DNA of 64,000 bases from Dysgonomonas mossii DSM 22836 (GTDB lineage Bacteria; Bacteroidota; Bacteroidia; Bacteroidales; Dysgonomonadaceae): positions 281,995-345,994 of the forward strand of contig NZ_GL892005.1 in assembly GCF_000213575.1 (NCBI RefSeq). The letters run 5' to 3'. A program made the position numbers and the translations under genes. How positions within the stretch are numbered: position 1 is the stretch's first letter; each line of letters begins with the position of its first letter. Below are positions 34,360-43,673 of the stretch, one piece after another. Below the pieces are notes generated by a model, which worked only from the letters and a program-made list of their open reading frames with translations, did not search any database and was not told where the DNA came from.

Positions 34360-36012
34360 ATGAAAATGAAGTATTTAGTGAGCGCATTTTTGAGCTTAGC
34401 GATAAGCTTGTCGGCATTTGCGCAAAATAGCCCGGGAGCAGATTATCTGAGCCTTGGTGAAACCAAACTAGCGAAAGAATATTTTACTAAAAACGTAGGG
34501 CAGAATCCTGAAGAAGCTCATTATTATCTGGGAGAAATTGCAATTCTGGAAAATAATTTGACTGAAGCTAAGTCTCAGTTTGAACAGAGTGCAGCCGCAA
34601 CAACTGAGCTGGGTCTTGGTGCTGTAGGATTAGCTAAATTGCAATTAAAGTCAAACACAAAGGTTGCAGAAGACCAATTAAAAGAAGTTCAAAAAAAGAA
34701 TAAAAAGAATGTTACTGTTCTTTTGGCAATCGCAAAAGCATATTTCGATAATGGCATGAAAGACAAAGCCACTTTGATGATTGCTGAAGCGAAGAAGGCT
34801 GATAAGAAATCACCATATTCATACATTCTCGAAGGAGATATGTTAGCCAAAGAAAACAATCCCGGTGGAGCAGCAGGGCAGTACGATCAGGCTATTAACT
34901 TTGACCCTAACTGTGTATTGGCTTACATGAAAGGTGCTAAGGTATATGAATATATTAATCGTAATACAGCAGCCGATTTGTTGAAAAAAGCGATAGAAAT
35001 CAAACCTGAATATAAGATTGCTTACAAAGATCTTGCAGACTTGTATTACAGAGACGGTTTTTATCCCGATGCAATTGCTGCATACAAAGAATTCTTCAAA
35101 GGTGGCGATTATACCGTAGATGATATTACTCGTTATGCTGCATCAGAGTACTTTACACAAGGATATTCAGGTGCAAAGAATCTGATTAATGAAGGTTTGA
35201 AACGCGAACCAAACAGCTTCGTGTTGAATCGTTTGTTGATGTATATCGAAAATGAAACAAAAAACTATCAGGACGGTTTAGCTGCAGGAGACAAGTTCTT
35301 CAGTATACCTAGATCTGAGGTTGATACAGTGAAATATTTGGTTTCAGACTATATGGCTTATGGAAATATACTATCTGAAACAGGCAATAAAGCAAAGGCT
35401 ATAGAGCAATATCAGAAAGCGATAAAACTAGATCCTAGCAAAGTAAGCTTGTTTAAAGAGATCGCTACAGCTTCTGCCAAAGATCAGATGTACGCTGAAG
35501 CAGCTAATTATTACAAAGAATACATCCAGATGCTTGGAGAAAGAGCAGAAGCAACTGATTATTATCAATTAGGTAGCTACTATCTGTCTGCAGCATCTAA
35601 AGTTGAGGCTGATAAATCGTTAACTCCGGAGCAAGTAAAAGAACAATCTATTGCGCTATACAAACAAGCAGATGCAGCTTTTGCTGTAGTTGCAGAACGT
35701 AAGCCGGATAGTTATTTAGGATTCTATCAGAGAGCGCGTACAAACTATCAGATGGACCCGGACTCGGAGCAAGGGTTGGCAAAACCATTCTATGAAGAAA
35801 CAATTAAAGTTCTGTTGGCTGATCCGGAACCAAGCAGCAAAATATTGATAGAAGCATACAGCTATTTGAGCTACTATTATTATTTACAGTTCGAGAAAAG
35901 CAAAAAGGCTGATGATAAAGCAAATGTAAAACTATATGCAGAAAAGGTTCTTGAACTAGATCCTGAAAATGCAAATGGTAAAGCTTTATTTGAATTTGCT
36001 AATGGCAAGTAA
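34360..36012 (+). CDS. Secreted tetratricopeptide-repeat protein
   Basis: A 550-aa periplasmic TPR protein. Signal peptide about 22 residues (ending LSAFAQ), then TPR-like helix pairs over most of its length (for example NPEEAHYYLGEIAILENN, AIAAYKEFFKGGDY, AIEQYQKAIKLDPSKVSLFKEIA). It should act as a scaffold. Last gene of the exbB operon, followed by a long perfect palindromic terminator. The next in-frame ATG is 6 nt in and equally plausible. Confidence 0.85.
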   Translation: MKMKYLVSAFLSLAISLSAFAQNSPGADYLSLGETKLAKEYFTKNVGQNPEEAHYYLGEIAILENNLTEAKSQFEQSAAATTELGLGAVGLAKLQLKSNTKVAEDQLKEVQKKNKKNVTVLLAIAKAYFDNGMKDKATLMIAEAKKADKKSPYSYILEGDMLAKENNPGGAAGQYDQAINFDPNCVLAYMKGAKVYEYINRNTAADLLKKAIEIKPEYKIAYKDLADLYYRDGFYPDAIAAYKEFFKGGDYTVDDITRYAASEYFTQGYSGAKNLINEGLKREPNSFVLNRLLMYIENETKNYQDGLAAGDKFFSIPRSEVDTVKYLVSDYMAYGNILSETGNKAKAIEQYQKAIKLDPSKVSLFKEIATASAKDQMYAEAANYYKEYIQMLGERAEATDYYQLGSYYLSAASKVEADKSLTPEQVKEQSIALYKQADAAFAVVAERKPDSYLGFYQRARTNYQMDPDSEQGLAKPFYEETIKVLLADPEPSSKILIEAYSYLSYYYYLQFEKSKKADDKANVKLYAEKVLELDPENANGKALFEFANGK

Positions 36013-36032
36013 ATAAGTAGATGTAAAATATG

Positions 36033-36073
36033 AAAAACAGTCTGGATCAAATTTGATCCAGACTGTTTTTTTA
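36033..36073. terminator. 38-bp perfect palindrome terminator of the TonB operon
   Basis: A perfect palindrome at 36033-36070 (19 bases then their complement, core CTGGATCAAATTTGATCCAG), with an A-run before and seven Ts after. It can fold on either strand; the next gene on the plus strand is metK. Confidence 0.95.
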
Positions 36074-36104
36074 TATAGAATAATTTTAAATTGAGAAAAA
36101 GATG

Positions 36105-36112
36105 TATCTTTG
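36105..36112 (+). promoter_or_regulatory. -7 box of metK
   Basis: TATCTTTG. The expected start site, about 36118, falls just before the first stem of the SAM-II-like element. Confidence 0.55.
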
Positions 36113-36118
36113 CACTTA

Positions 36119-36172
36119 ATTAAGTGGATAGATTTGTATTGATTGCAACCACATGAAAAAATGCTAAACCAT
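36119..36172 (+). ncRNA. SAM-II-like riboswitch upstream of metK
   Basis: The pattern matches SAM-II aptamers as I know them: a first stem (GTGG 36124-36127 with CCAC 36149-36152), a loop with GATTTG and ATTGCAA, then CATGAAAAAATGCTAAACC, which resembles the conserved 3' UGA-A-rich-GCUAAA strand of the H-type pseudoknot. The gene behind it, metK, makes SAM, so feedback control is expected. I could not resolve the second (pseudoknot) stem by eye. The start codon lies 60 nt further on, so the switch does not simply overlap the start. Confidence 0.62.
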
Positions 36173-36231
36173 TTTCTGCACTGCATTATCATACATGTCT
36201 TCCTGTTTTTTATTACAGTAAAACAATATTT

Positions 36232-37500
36232 ATGAGTTATTTATTTACATCTGAATCTGTATCAGAAGGTCACCCTGATAAAGTGGCAGATCAGATATCA
36301 GACTCCTTATTGGACGAATTCTTGGCCTATGATGCTGAATCGAAGGTCGCATGCGAAACATTGGTAACTACCGGACAGGTAGTTTTGGCAGGAGAAGTAA
36401 AATCAAAAGCATATATTGATATTCCCGAAACGGCACGTAAAGTGATTGAGCGTATAGGTTATACCAAAAGTGAATACCAGTTTGAGGCTCAATCTTGCGG
36501 AGTACTGTCTGCCATACATGAGCAATCCGATGACATCAACAGAGGTGTTGATGGTAAATCCGATCCGATGGATCAGGGAGCGGGAGATCAAGGTATGATG
36601 TTTGGCTACGCAACAAACGAGACAGACAATTATATGCCATTAGCACTAGACTTGTCTCATGCATTGTTGAGAGAATTAGCCGCTATACGCAAAAATGAAT
36701 TGCATTTGATGCCATACCTTCGTCCTGATGCAAAATCGCAGGTAACGATCGAGTATGATGATAATGGTATACCTTTGAGGATAGATACAATTGTTATTTC
36801 TACTCAGCATGATGATTTTGCTGACGACGAGGTAATGCAATCTAAAATAAAAGAAGATGTTATCAAGATCCTTATACCTCGTGTGAAGGAGAAATATAAG
36901 TTTAGAGATGATATTACGAAGCTCTTTACAACTGATATTACTTATCATGTAAATCCTACCGGACGTTTTGTTATAGGAGGGCCTCATGGAGATACCGGCC
37001 TGACCGGACGTAAAATCATAGTTGATACTTATGGTGGGAAAGGAGCACATGGTGGTGGTGCTTTTTCAGGTAAGGATCCTTCAAAGGTAGACCGTTCGGC
37101 TGCGTATGCGGCACGCCACATTGCGAAAAACCTTGTCGCTGCCGGTGTGTCTTCCGAAATCCTTGTTCAGGTATCGTATGCGATTGGTGTTGCCAAGCCT
37201 ATGAATATTTATGTAAATACATATGGTAAGGGTACAGTAAATCTTTCGGATGGAGAGATAGCCGTGAAAGTAGAGAAGCTGTTCGACATGAGACCAAAAG
37301 CAATCGAGCAACGCTTGAAATTGCGGAACCCTATCTATGCCGAGACTGCTGCTTATGGACATATGGGTCGTGAGCCGGAAACTGTTACGAAGCATTTTCA
37401 GTCACGCTACAATCCTCAGGGAATAACTCGCGAAGTAGAGTTGTTTACATGGGAGAAGCTAGACTATGTAGATGTGATAAAAAAGGAGTTTAATCTGTAA
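36232..37500 (+). CDS. metK: S-adenosylmethionine synthase
   Basis: Makes SAM from methionine and ATP in the cytosol. The 422-aa protein carries the family signatures: [14 protein letters not shown] near the N-terminus (residues 11-24), [12 protein letters not shown] (about 118-129), and [16 protein letters not shown] (about 272-287). A typical bacterial enzyme has about 384-400 residues; Bacteroidetes forms have a longer middle, as here. It is monocistronic between the palindrome terminator and the next unit, with a SAM-II-like leader. Confidence 0.97.
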   Translation: MSYLFTSESVSEGHPDKVADQISDSLLDEFLAYDAESKVACETLVTTGQVVLAGEVKSKAYIDIPETARKVIERIGYTKSEYQFEAQSCGVLSAIHEQSDDINRGVDGKSDPMDQGAGDQGMMFGYATNETDNYMPLALDLSHALLRELAAIRKNELHLMPYLRPDAKSQVTIEYDDNGIPLRIDTIVISTQHDDFADDEVMQSKIKEDVIKILIPRVKEKYKFRDDITKLFTTDITYHVNPTGRFVIGGPHGDTGLTGRKIIVDTYGGKGAHGGGAFSGKDPSKVDRSAAYAARHIAKNLVAAGVSSEILVQVSYAIGVAKPMNIYVNTYGKGTVNLSDGEIAVKVEKLFDMRPKAIEQRLKLRNPIYAETAAYGHMGREPETVTKHFQSRYNPQGITREVELFTWEKLDYVDVIKKEFNL

Positions 37501-37599
37501 GATAATAATATAGCACATGCTTGATCTGCAATATGACAAGTATGTGCTTTCAAGTACATAAGAGCTTTGATTAACGATACAGTGCCATACTTAAGTGTA

Positions 37600-38439
37600 A
37601 TGAAAGATAGTGTCTTGTTGCAGGATACAGTCTATATTCATCGTTTTTCATTAAATCCTGTGGAAGGCGAGATTGTGGATATGACTAAGAAACAATTATA
37701 TTCTGCTCATCAGGATAGCATTGGTGATGTTGTAAGATATTCCGGCGATCTTCTGCCTTTCAATTTGGAGCAAGTAGATGGTATTTTTTGCCTGTTGCTT
37801 TTATGCTTATTTCTTTTTACATATATATATAGTGGTGGGTTATCTTTTTTGAAAGAAAGTATTTCCTATCTCTTTACTCCTCTAAAGGCATCAAGGATAC
37901 ATAATCAGACGACTTCGAGGGAGATGATATATAGTTATTTCCTTATTTTCCAATCTGTTGTTTTGTCTGCGATATGTATTTATGATGTTTTTGTAGAGTA
38001 TGAATCTTTCGTACAGAGCAATAGTAAAGCTTTTCTGACTATTGTTACATTTATCGTTGTTATAGCTCTGTTTTTTGGAATCAAAGATTTTATTTACAAA
38101 CTGATAGGTTATATCTTTAATCAGAAGAAAGCAATGAATTCGTGGCGAAGAATGCATATGGTGTCTATCGAAGTATTGGGGATACTATATTTTCTACCTA
38201 CTTTGCTCTTGATTTATTCTAATTTTTATCATATTGAGATATTAATACTTATATTAATATTGTTCCTAATTGTTCAAATAACACTTTTTTATCAAATAAT
38301 AGTCTTTTTTATTGGTCAAAAATTTAACTTTTTGTATTTGATTGCCTACCTTTGCACCTTTGAAATATTACCTTATGTGTATTTATCGATAGGATTGATT
38401 CAATTATATAGAACCGACGTATTTAACACACTATTATGA
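37600..38439 (+). CDS. DUF4271 domain-containing membrane protein
   Basis: A 279-aa Bacteroidetes protein with about seven hydrophobic membrane helices (for example VDGIFCLLLLCLFLFTYIYS, AFLTIVTFIVVIALFFGIKDF, and LILILILFLIVQITLFYQIIV). Function unknown. An in-frame TTG at 37567 would add 11 residues; ATG at 37600 is preferred. It overlaps hemD by 4 nt (ATGA), a pairing I recall from other Bacteroidales. Confidence 0.78.
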   Translation: MKDSVLLQDTVYIHRFSLNPVEGEIVDMTKKQLYSAHQDSIGDVVRYSGDLLPFNLEQVDGIFCLLLLCLFLFTYIYSGGLSFLKESISYLFTPLKASRIHNQTTSREMIYSYFLIFQSVVLSAICIYDVFVEYESFVQSNSKAFLTIVTFIVVIALFFGIKDFIYKLIGYIFNQKKAMNSWRRMHMVSIEVLGILYFLPTLLLIYSNFYHIEILILILILFLIVQITLFYQIIVFFIGQKFNFLYLIAYLCTFEILPYVYLSIGLIQLYRTDVFNTLL

Positions 38440-39194
38440 CCTTGAAAGTAAAGAAGATATTAATCTCTCAACCTGCTCCGACAACAGAGAAATCGCCTTA
38501 CTTTGATATTGCCGAAAAATATCATGTGCAAATGGATTTTCGTCCGTTTATCCGTGTAGATGGGATTGACGTAAAGGAGTTTAGGCAACAGCGTATTAAT
38601 ATACAAGATTACACAGCAGTAGTTTTTACAGCAAGGATTGCAATAGATCATTTCTTCTCTCTGTGTGAGGAACTTAGAGTAACAATGCCCGAAACAATGA
38701 AATATTTTTGTATATCAGAAGCAGTAGCTTTGTATCTGCAAAAATATATTGTGTACAGAAAGCGCAAGATATTCTTTAGTGCAACAGGTAAGATGGATGG
38801 TTTGGCAACAGCTTTAACAAAACACAACAAAGAAAAATTTATTGTACCAGTATCGGATGTACATACAGAAGACCTTACGGCAGTATTGGACGAGAAAAAA
38901 GTTGATTATACAAAATCAGTCATGTACAGAACTGTGAGTAATGAAATAACCGAGTCTGAGATATTATCTTACGATATGCTTATATTCTTTACTCCCGCAG
39001 GTATCGTTTCATTATTTAAGAACGTGCCTAATTTCGAGCAAGGAGAGAGGGCTATCGGCTGTTTTGGTACTGCTACAGCAAAAGCTGTTCGCGATGCGGG
39101 CTTGAGGCTCGATTGTGAAGCTCCGCTTCCCGGTATGCCATCTATGACGGCTGCATTAGAAGCGTTTATAAAGGAAAATCATAAAGCCAAATAG
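38436..39194 (+). CDS. hemD: Uroporphyrinogen-III synthase
   Basis: Closes hydroxymethylbilane to uroporphyrinogen III in the tetrapyrrole pathway. The 252-aa protein shows the two-domain HemD pattern: KKILISQPAP start, VFTARIAIDHFF, DMLIFFTPAGIVSLFKN and IGCFGTATAKAVRDAGLR. HemD is poorly conserved, so the call rests on these blocks and on length. Cotranscribed with DUF4271 and followed by a terminator. Confidence 0.88.
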   Translation: MTLKVKKILISQPAPTTEKSPYFDIAEKYHVQMDFRPFIRVDGIDVKEFRQQRINIQDYTAVVFTARIAIDHFFSLCEELRVTMPETMKYFCISEAVALYLQKYIVYRKRKIFFSATGKMDGLATALTKHNKEKFIVPVSDVHTEDLTAVLDEKKVDYTKSVMYRTVSNEITESEILSYDMLIFFTPAGIVSLFKNVPNFEQGERAIGCFGTATAKAVRDAGLRLDCEAPLPGMPSMTAALEAFIKENHKAK

Positions 39195-39214
39195 GTTTGA
39201 AGCAAATAAAATAT

Positions 39215-39244
39215 AAAGCTTAACTTTTGGGTTAAGCTTTTTTT
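39215..39244 (+). terminator. Terminator after hemD
   Basis: AAAGCTTAAC, loop TTTTGG, perfect complement, then four Ts. 10-bp stem. Confidence 0.9.
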
Positions 39245-39256
39245 ATATCATTTCTG

Positions 39257-39955
39257 ATGGTTATTGTAGATAAAGATTTGGGAGAAATAAGGCTTGTTAA
39301 GAATGCAAGAGCCAAAAGGATAATCGTTCGAAAAAAGGACGACTACCTACAACTTACATATCCACCATCAGTAAGTATGTCCTTTGTGGAGAAGACTATT
39401 CGTGATATGAAGCCTCGTCTGATGTCGTTAGTCGAAAAAAAGACTACTCGTATTTTATTTACTCCTGATATAGAATTTAAGACTTTTAGTTTTAGCTTGA
39501 GGCTGATTACCGGAACATCGACCAAGAATTATTATATGAGTCTGAAGGAAGGCATACTATCCATCTCATGTCCGGCTGGTACAGACTACAATGACTCAAC
39601 GGTTCAATCGACAATAAAAGGATTTGTAGAAAAAGCCCTTCGCTATGAGGCAAACAGGCTATTTCCGGCAAAAGTGAAATTGTTTGCAGAAAGATATGGT
39701 TTTAAATATACCGAAGTAAAGATTAATAAAAGTCGTACTCGATGGGGGAGTTGTTCGTCAAAGAAGACAATAAACTTGTCGTTCTACTGTATGCTCTTAC
39801 CTGAGCATCTTGTGGATTTTGTAATCTTGCACGAACTGTGCCATACGGTAGAAATGAATCATGGAGAACGTTTTTGGCAATTGCTGGATAAAGTCTCGGA
39901 TGATAAAGCAAAAGAGTTGACAAAGGCTCTAAAAGACCATAAAACAATGTTATAA
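39257..39955 (+). CDS. YgjP-like zinc metallopeptidase (DUF45, SprT-like)
   Basis: A 232-aa cytosolic protein with the zinc motif HELCH (residues 192-196) and a third His at 202 (HELCHTVEMNHGERFW), typical of YgjP/WLM metalloproteases. Upstream is the conserved SRTRWGSCSSKKTINLSF block. Substrate unknown; relatives act in DNA-protein cross-link repair. It converges on cdd with only 1 bp between the stop codons and no terminator, so its transcript must read into cdd antisense. Confidence 0.87.
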   Translation: MVIVDKDLGEIRLVKNARAKRIIVRKKDDYLQLTYPPSVSMSFVEKTIRDMKPRLMSLVEKKTTRILFTPDIEFKTFSFSLRLITGTSTKNYYMSLKEGILSISCPAGTDYNDSTVQSTIKGFVEKALRYEANRLFPAKVKLFAERYGFKYTEVKINKSRTRWGSCSSKKTINLSFYCMLLPEHLVDFVILHELCHTVEMNHGERFWQLLDKVSDDKAKELTKALKDHKTML

Positions 39956-39956
39956 G

Positions 39957-40439
39957 TTAGTCGTCTAGCGATTCTTTACCAAATCCTACAGGAAGAAGTG
40001 CTTTGGCAGATTTTAATTCATAGATTTTATTTTCACCGTACAATATTACTCTCATTGGGGAATTGTGTCTGTTCTCTGTTTCTAACAAAACTTGCCTGCA
40101 ACCACCACACGGGCTGCAAGGGTTTGCCGTAAAGGCTCCGTCATGACAAGCGGCAACTGCAATCGCTTCCACTGAAGCCTCCGGATATTGTGCATTTGCA
40201 TAAAATATAGCGACCCGTTCGGCGCATAAGCCTGAAGGGTAAGCCGCATTTTCCTGATTGTTGCCCGTAACAATTTTTCCATTGGAAAGAAGAACTGCCG
40301 CTCCTACATGGAAGCCTGAATAGGGTGCATACGCCTTCTCTGCAGCCACCTTAGCCTCTATTATAAGTTTTTTTATACTTTCGGTAGCCTCTTCAAAGGT
40401 GTAAACGAGTATCTTTGTTGTTAAATTTAAATTTTCCAT
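39957..40439 (-). CDS. cdd: Cytidine deaminase
   Basis: Deaminates cytidine and deoxycytidine in pyrimidine salvage. Zinc site residues are in CAERVAIF (Cys-Ala-Glu) and PCSPCGGCRQVL. The 160-aa length is slightly longer than the usual 130-140 because of an N-terminal helix. It is divergent from the muramidase gene across just 35 bp. Confidence 0.93.
   Translation of the reverse strand: MENLNLTTKILVYTFEEATESIKKLIIEAKVAAEKAYAPYSGFHVGAAVLLSNGKIVTGNNQENAAYPSGLCAERVAIFYANAQYPEASVEAIAVAACHDGAFTANPCSPCGGCRQVLLETENRHNSPMRVILYGENKIYELKSAKALLPVGFGKESLDD
40410..40417 (+). promoter_or_regulatory. Possible -7 box of muramidase gene inside cdd
   Basis: TATCTTTG on the plus strand, within the 5' end of the divergent cdd gene, 57 nt before the muramidase start. 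The intergenic gap is too short to hold two full promoters. Confidence 0.4.
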
Positions 40440-40474
40440 TTTATTACTGTTACAAATAAAATACTTCTAAATAT

Positions 40475-41413
40475 ATGAAAAAAGCAAATAGCTCGGATAT
40501 ATCTCTCAAATTTATTATCCTTTCTGTACTTGTTTTTCTGTCTGCCACATCTGCCTATTCTCAGGCAAAACGATACAAGATATACGATGAGTATATTGAG
40601 ACTTACAAAGGCATAGCTGTAGATCACATGAGAAAATATAAAATTCCGGCAAGTATAACGCTCGCTCAGGGGTTGTTAGAATCAGGTGCGGGTAAAAGTG
40701 CTTTGACTAAAAATTCGAATAATCACTTTGGTATTAAGTGTCACAACGATTGGACAGGAGGAAAAGTCTATCAAGCGGATGATACTCCGAATGACTGTTT
40801 CAGAAAATATAAGAGAGCTGAAGACTCTTTTGAAGATCATTCCAGATTTCTAGCCGATAAGCCACGATATAAAAGCCTATTTGCTTTAGAGATTACCGAT
40901 TATAGGGGATGGGCTAAGGGATTGCAGCAAGCAGGCTATGCAACCGATAAAGCTTATGCGAACAAATTGATAAAGCTAATTGAAGATTATGAGCTTTACC
41001 AACACGATAAAAGAGGATTCTCCAAGGAGAAAATAAGAGAAATAGAAGAGACTCAGGTAAGAAATAAAGAATATCGTCATATTCCATATAAAACACACAA
41101 TTTGGTTTATGTGATAGCAGAGGCGGGTGATACATACGAGGGTATTGCGGGTGAATTTGATTTTAAGCCAAAAGACTTGTATAAATACAATGAAGTACCT
41201 GAAGGATTTCCTTTAAAGGCAGGCGATTTGGTTTATTTTGAAAAGAAAAAATCGAAAGCCGATAAACCATATTATGAGCACGAAGTTCAGGTGGGAGAGT
41301 CTATGTACAGTATTTCTCAGTTGTATGGCATCAAGGTGAAAAACTTGTACAAAATGAACAAAAAAGATTTTGAATATGTCCCTACCGAAGGAGATGTCTT
41401 AAAACTAAGATAA
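40475..41413 (+). CDS. Glucosaminidase (FlgJ-like) with two LysM domains
   Basis: A secreted peptidoglycan hydrolase. Signal peptide (about 30 residues, ending AYSQA), then an N-acetylglucosaminidase domain (about residues 45-185) with ITLAQGLLESGAGKS, where Glu is the catalytic acid, and NNHFGIKCH. Two LysM repeats that bind glycan follow (about 208-252 and 265-312: YVIAEAGDTYEGIA and HEVQVGESMYSIS). Length 312 aa. Probably a cell-separation or turnover enzyme. Confidence 0.92.
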   Translation: MKKANSSDISLKFIILSVLVFLSATSAYSQAKRYKIYDEYIETYKGIAVDHMRKYKIPASITLAQGLLESGAGKSALTKNSNNHFGIKCHNDWTGGKVYQADDTPNDCFRKYKRAEDSFEDHSRFLADKPRYKSLFALEITDYRGWAKGLQQAGYATDKAYANKLIKLIEDYELYQHDKRGFSKEKIREIEETQVRNKEYRHIPYKTHNLVYVIAEAGDTYEGIAGEFDFKPKDLYKYNEVPEGFPLKAGDLVYFEKKKSKADKPYYEHEVQVGESMYSISQLYGIKVKNLYKMNKKDFEYVPTEGDVLKLR

Positions 41414-41563
41414 ATTTTATAATACAGGAAAGAAAAGAATAAATATAGACAAAAATGGTATCAACAGTAATCAGTCGATACCATTTTTTTGTTTTAATAT
41501 TCTATTGCCTTGTTTCTGAAATTATACTACTTTTATGGTATATAACATAATAACTCTGATAAA

Positions 41564-42838
41564 ATGAAAAATAGTCTTCTGTTTTTTTTATGTGCAGTTT
41601 TCTCTTTGGTAGTAAGTGCACAAGACAACCCGAAATATCTTGTAGGAGCTGTACCCGAAGTGGATGGTAAGATTGTTTTTTCGAAGAAGATACCTGTAAA
41701 GGGGCAAATCTCCGACGAACAGCTTTTTTCATTGATGGAAAAATGGGCAACAAACAACTATGATAATGTACAGACTGATGAGAAAGATTTGAATAATCGG
41801 GTTCTGTTAAGTAAGGCTGACGATAAAATGATCGCATGTCTTGGAGAGAAATATCTTGAGTTTAAGCGAAGTTCTCTTGTGCTCGATCGTGCTAAGATGA
41901 TTTATCAGCTGATTTTGGAAACGAAAGATGGAGCATGTGAGGTAACGCTGCGAAATATAAAATACAGCTATTCTGATAGTAAAAAACTGCTTCCGGCAGA
42001 GGAGATGATCTCCGACAAAATAGCTCTCAACAAAAAAGGAGATAAACTAAATCGCTATTATGATAAATTCAGAATACATACTATCGATTCTGTAAATAGC
42101 ATATACAAATCTATAGACATTTATCTGAACGGTATTAATACAACAGGCGCAACAACTTCATTGCAAGCAGAGGCGAAAACTTATTCAGCTCCTTCAGTAC
42201 CACAAAAAGAAAGTCCGGTAGAAGTGTCTGTAGCCGCTCAATCTATACCCGATCCTGTTCAGGTTGCGGCATCGATTCCGATAACATCTAATAATGCCCC
42301 GCAAACGATTGCCGCTGGAGGGGTTGCTGCGATGGAAGGATTCAGGCAGATAACGCCCGATAAAATACCGGGCAATATTATTAAACTGTTAGGAGATTGG
42401 ACATTGATCACTTCGGGTACTGCCGATCAAATGAATGTGATGACTGCCTCGTGGGGCGGACTTGGTGCTTTCTGGGAAAAGCCCGTCTCATTCTGTTTCC
42501 TTAACCCTTCACGCTACTCGGTAGAAACAATGGATAAAGGAGAAACTTATACGATATCGTTTTATACTGAAGCGTATAAAGATGCTATGCGATATTGCGG
42601 TTCGGTAAGTGGGCGTACTACAGATAAAATAAAAGGATCGGGATTGACACCTATCAAGACTCCATCAGGTGCTACAGCATTTGCTGAAGCTTGGATGATC
42701 TTTGAATGTAAGAAAATAGTAGCGCAGCCAATTACGCCCGAAGCTGTAGTTGATAAATCTTTACCGAATAAAGATTGGAGTAAAAGCGGATATCATAAAA
42801 TGTATATCGGTGAAATATTGAATGTTTGGATTAAATAA
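41564..42838 (+). CDS. Exported DUF4468 / flavin-reductase-like fusion protein
   Basis: A 424-aa protein with a signal peptide (ending VVSAQ). The N-terminal half (about residues 25-165) resembles DUF4468, a TBP-like fold common in exported Bacteroidetes proteins (GKIVFSKKIPVKG; SFxLDRAKMIYQLILE-like strand). A Ser/Pro/Ala-rich linker (about 195-255) leads to a flavin-reductase-like domain (about 265-424) with NVMTASWGGLG, PVSFCFLNPSRYSVE, RYCGSVSGRTTDK and FECKKI, the FMN-binding pattern of that family. Flavin reductase domains are normally cytosolic, so an exported one is unusual. FMN would have to be supplied outside the inner membrane. It lies 6 nt before an SDR gene. Confidence 0.82.
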   Translation: MKNSLLFFLCAVFSLVVSAQDNPKYLVGAVPEVDGKIVFSKKIPVKGQISDEQLFSLMEKWATNNYDNVQTDEKDLNNRVLLSKADDKMIACLGEKYLEFKRSSLVLDRAKMIYQLILETKDGACEVTLRNIKYSYSDSKKLLPAEEMISDKIALNKKGDKLNRYYDKFRIHTIDSVNSIYKSIDIYLNGINTTGATTSLQAEAKTYSAPSVPQKESPVEVSVAAQSIPDPVQVAASIPITSNNAPQTIAAGGVAAMEGFRQITPDKIPGNIIKLLGDWTLITSGTADQMNVMTASWGGLGAFWEKPVSFCFLNPSRYSVETMDKGETYTISFYTEAYKDAMRYCGSVSGRTTDKIKGSGLTPIKTPSGATAFAEAWMIFECKKIVAQPITPEAVVDKSLPNKDWSKSGYHKMYIGEILNVWIK

Positions 42839-42844
42839 ACTTAG

Positions 42845-43609
42845 ATGAAAAAAATAGCATTAATAACCGGTGCTACATCCGGTTTGGGCAAAGCAATCGC
42901 TTTGCGGCTGGGCAAGGAAGGGTACAACCTTATTATTACCGGACGAAGAAAGGATAAATTAGAAGAACTGGATAAAGAAATAAGCATAAACTATGGTTCT
43001 ACGGTTCTCCCTCTATGCTTTGATGTAAGAAAATACGATGAGGTAGAGGCTGCTTTGGGCAACCTTCCCGAAAAATGGAAAAACATCGATGTCCTTGTCA
43101 ATAATGCGGGGCTTGCTGTGGGGTTAGACCCAATTTACAAAGGCGAAGTTGACGACTGGGAAAGAATGATAGATACAAATGTCAAAGGTTTGTTGTATGT
43201 TACTCGGGTGGTTACTCCGGCTATGGTAGAACGTTGTTCGGGACATATAATCAATATAGGGTCTATTGCCGGAAAGGCTGTTTATCCGAATGGTGCTGTA
43301 TATTGTGCGACTAAGTATGCAGTGAATGCATTGCATCAAGGTATGCGTATGGATCTGCTACCTTATAATATTCGAGTAACTCAGATTTGTCCAGGAGCTG
43401 TGGAAACGGAATTCTCGTTAGTTCGCTTCAAAGGAGACAAAGGACGTGCCGATCAGGTATATACAGGTTATGAGAATCTGGTTGCCGACGATATTGCGGA
43501 ATCTGTTTATTTTGCCATATCACAACCTACGCATGTGGATATCCAGGATATGCTGGTGATGCCTACGGCACAAGCTACAGGGAATATGTTCCATAAAAAG
43601 GAGAAGTAG
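42845..43609 (+). CDS. SDR-family NAD(P)-dependent oxidoreductase (YdfG-like)
   Basis: A 254-aa short-chain dehydrogenase. Rossmann motif TGATSGLGKAIA (residues 8-19), GRR after the second strand (suggests NADP), NNAG (about 89), Ser in GSIAGK, and the catalytic YCATK (Tyr and Lys four apart, about 155-159). It is most like the YdfG 3-hydroxy acid/serine dehydrogenase group. Closely linked to the preceding flavin-reductase fusion gene. Confidence 0.9.
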   Translation: MKKIALITGATSGLGKAIALRLGKEGYNLIITGRRKDKLEELDKEISINYGSTVLPLCFDVRKYDEVEAALGNLPEKWKNIDVLVNNAGLAVGLDPIYKGEVDDWERMIDTNVKGLLYVTRVVTPAMVERCSGHIINIGSIAGKAVYPNGAVYCATKYAVNALHQGMRMDLLPYNIRVTQICPGAVETEFSLVRFKGDKGRADQVYTGYENLVADDIAESVYFAISQPTHVDIQDMLVMPTAQATGNMFHKKEK

Positions 43610-43673
43610 GAAGAGCAGAGCATAAAAGGCGTAGTTTCTTGTTGTAAAGAAATATATAAACTTTCCGATGTGT

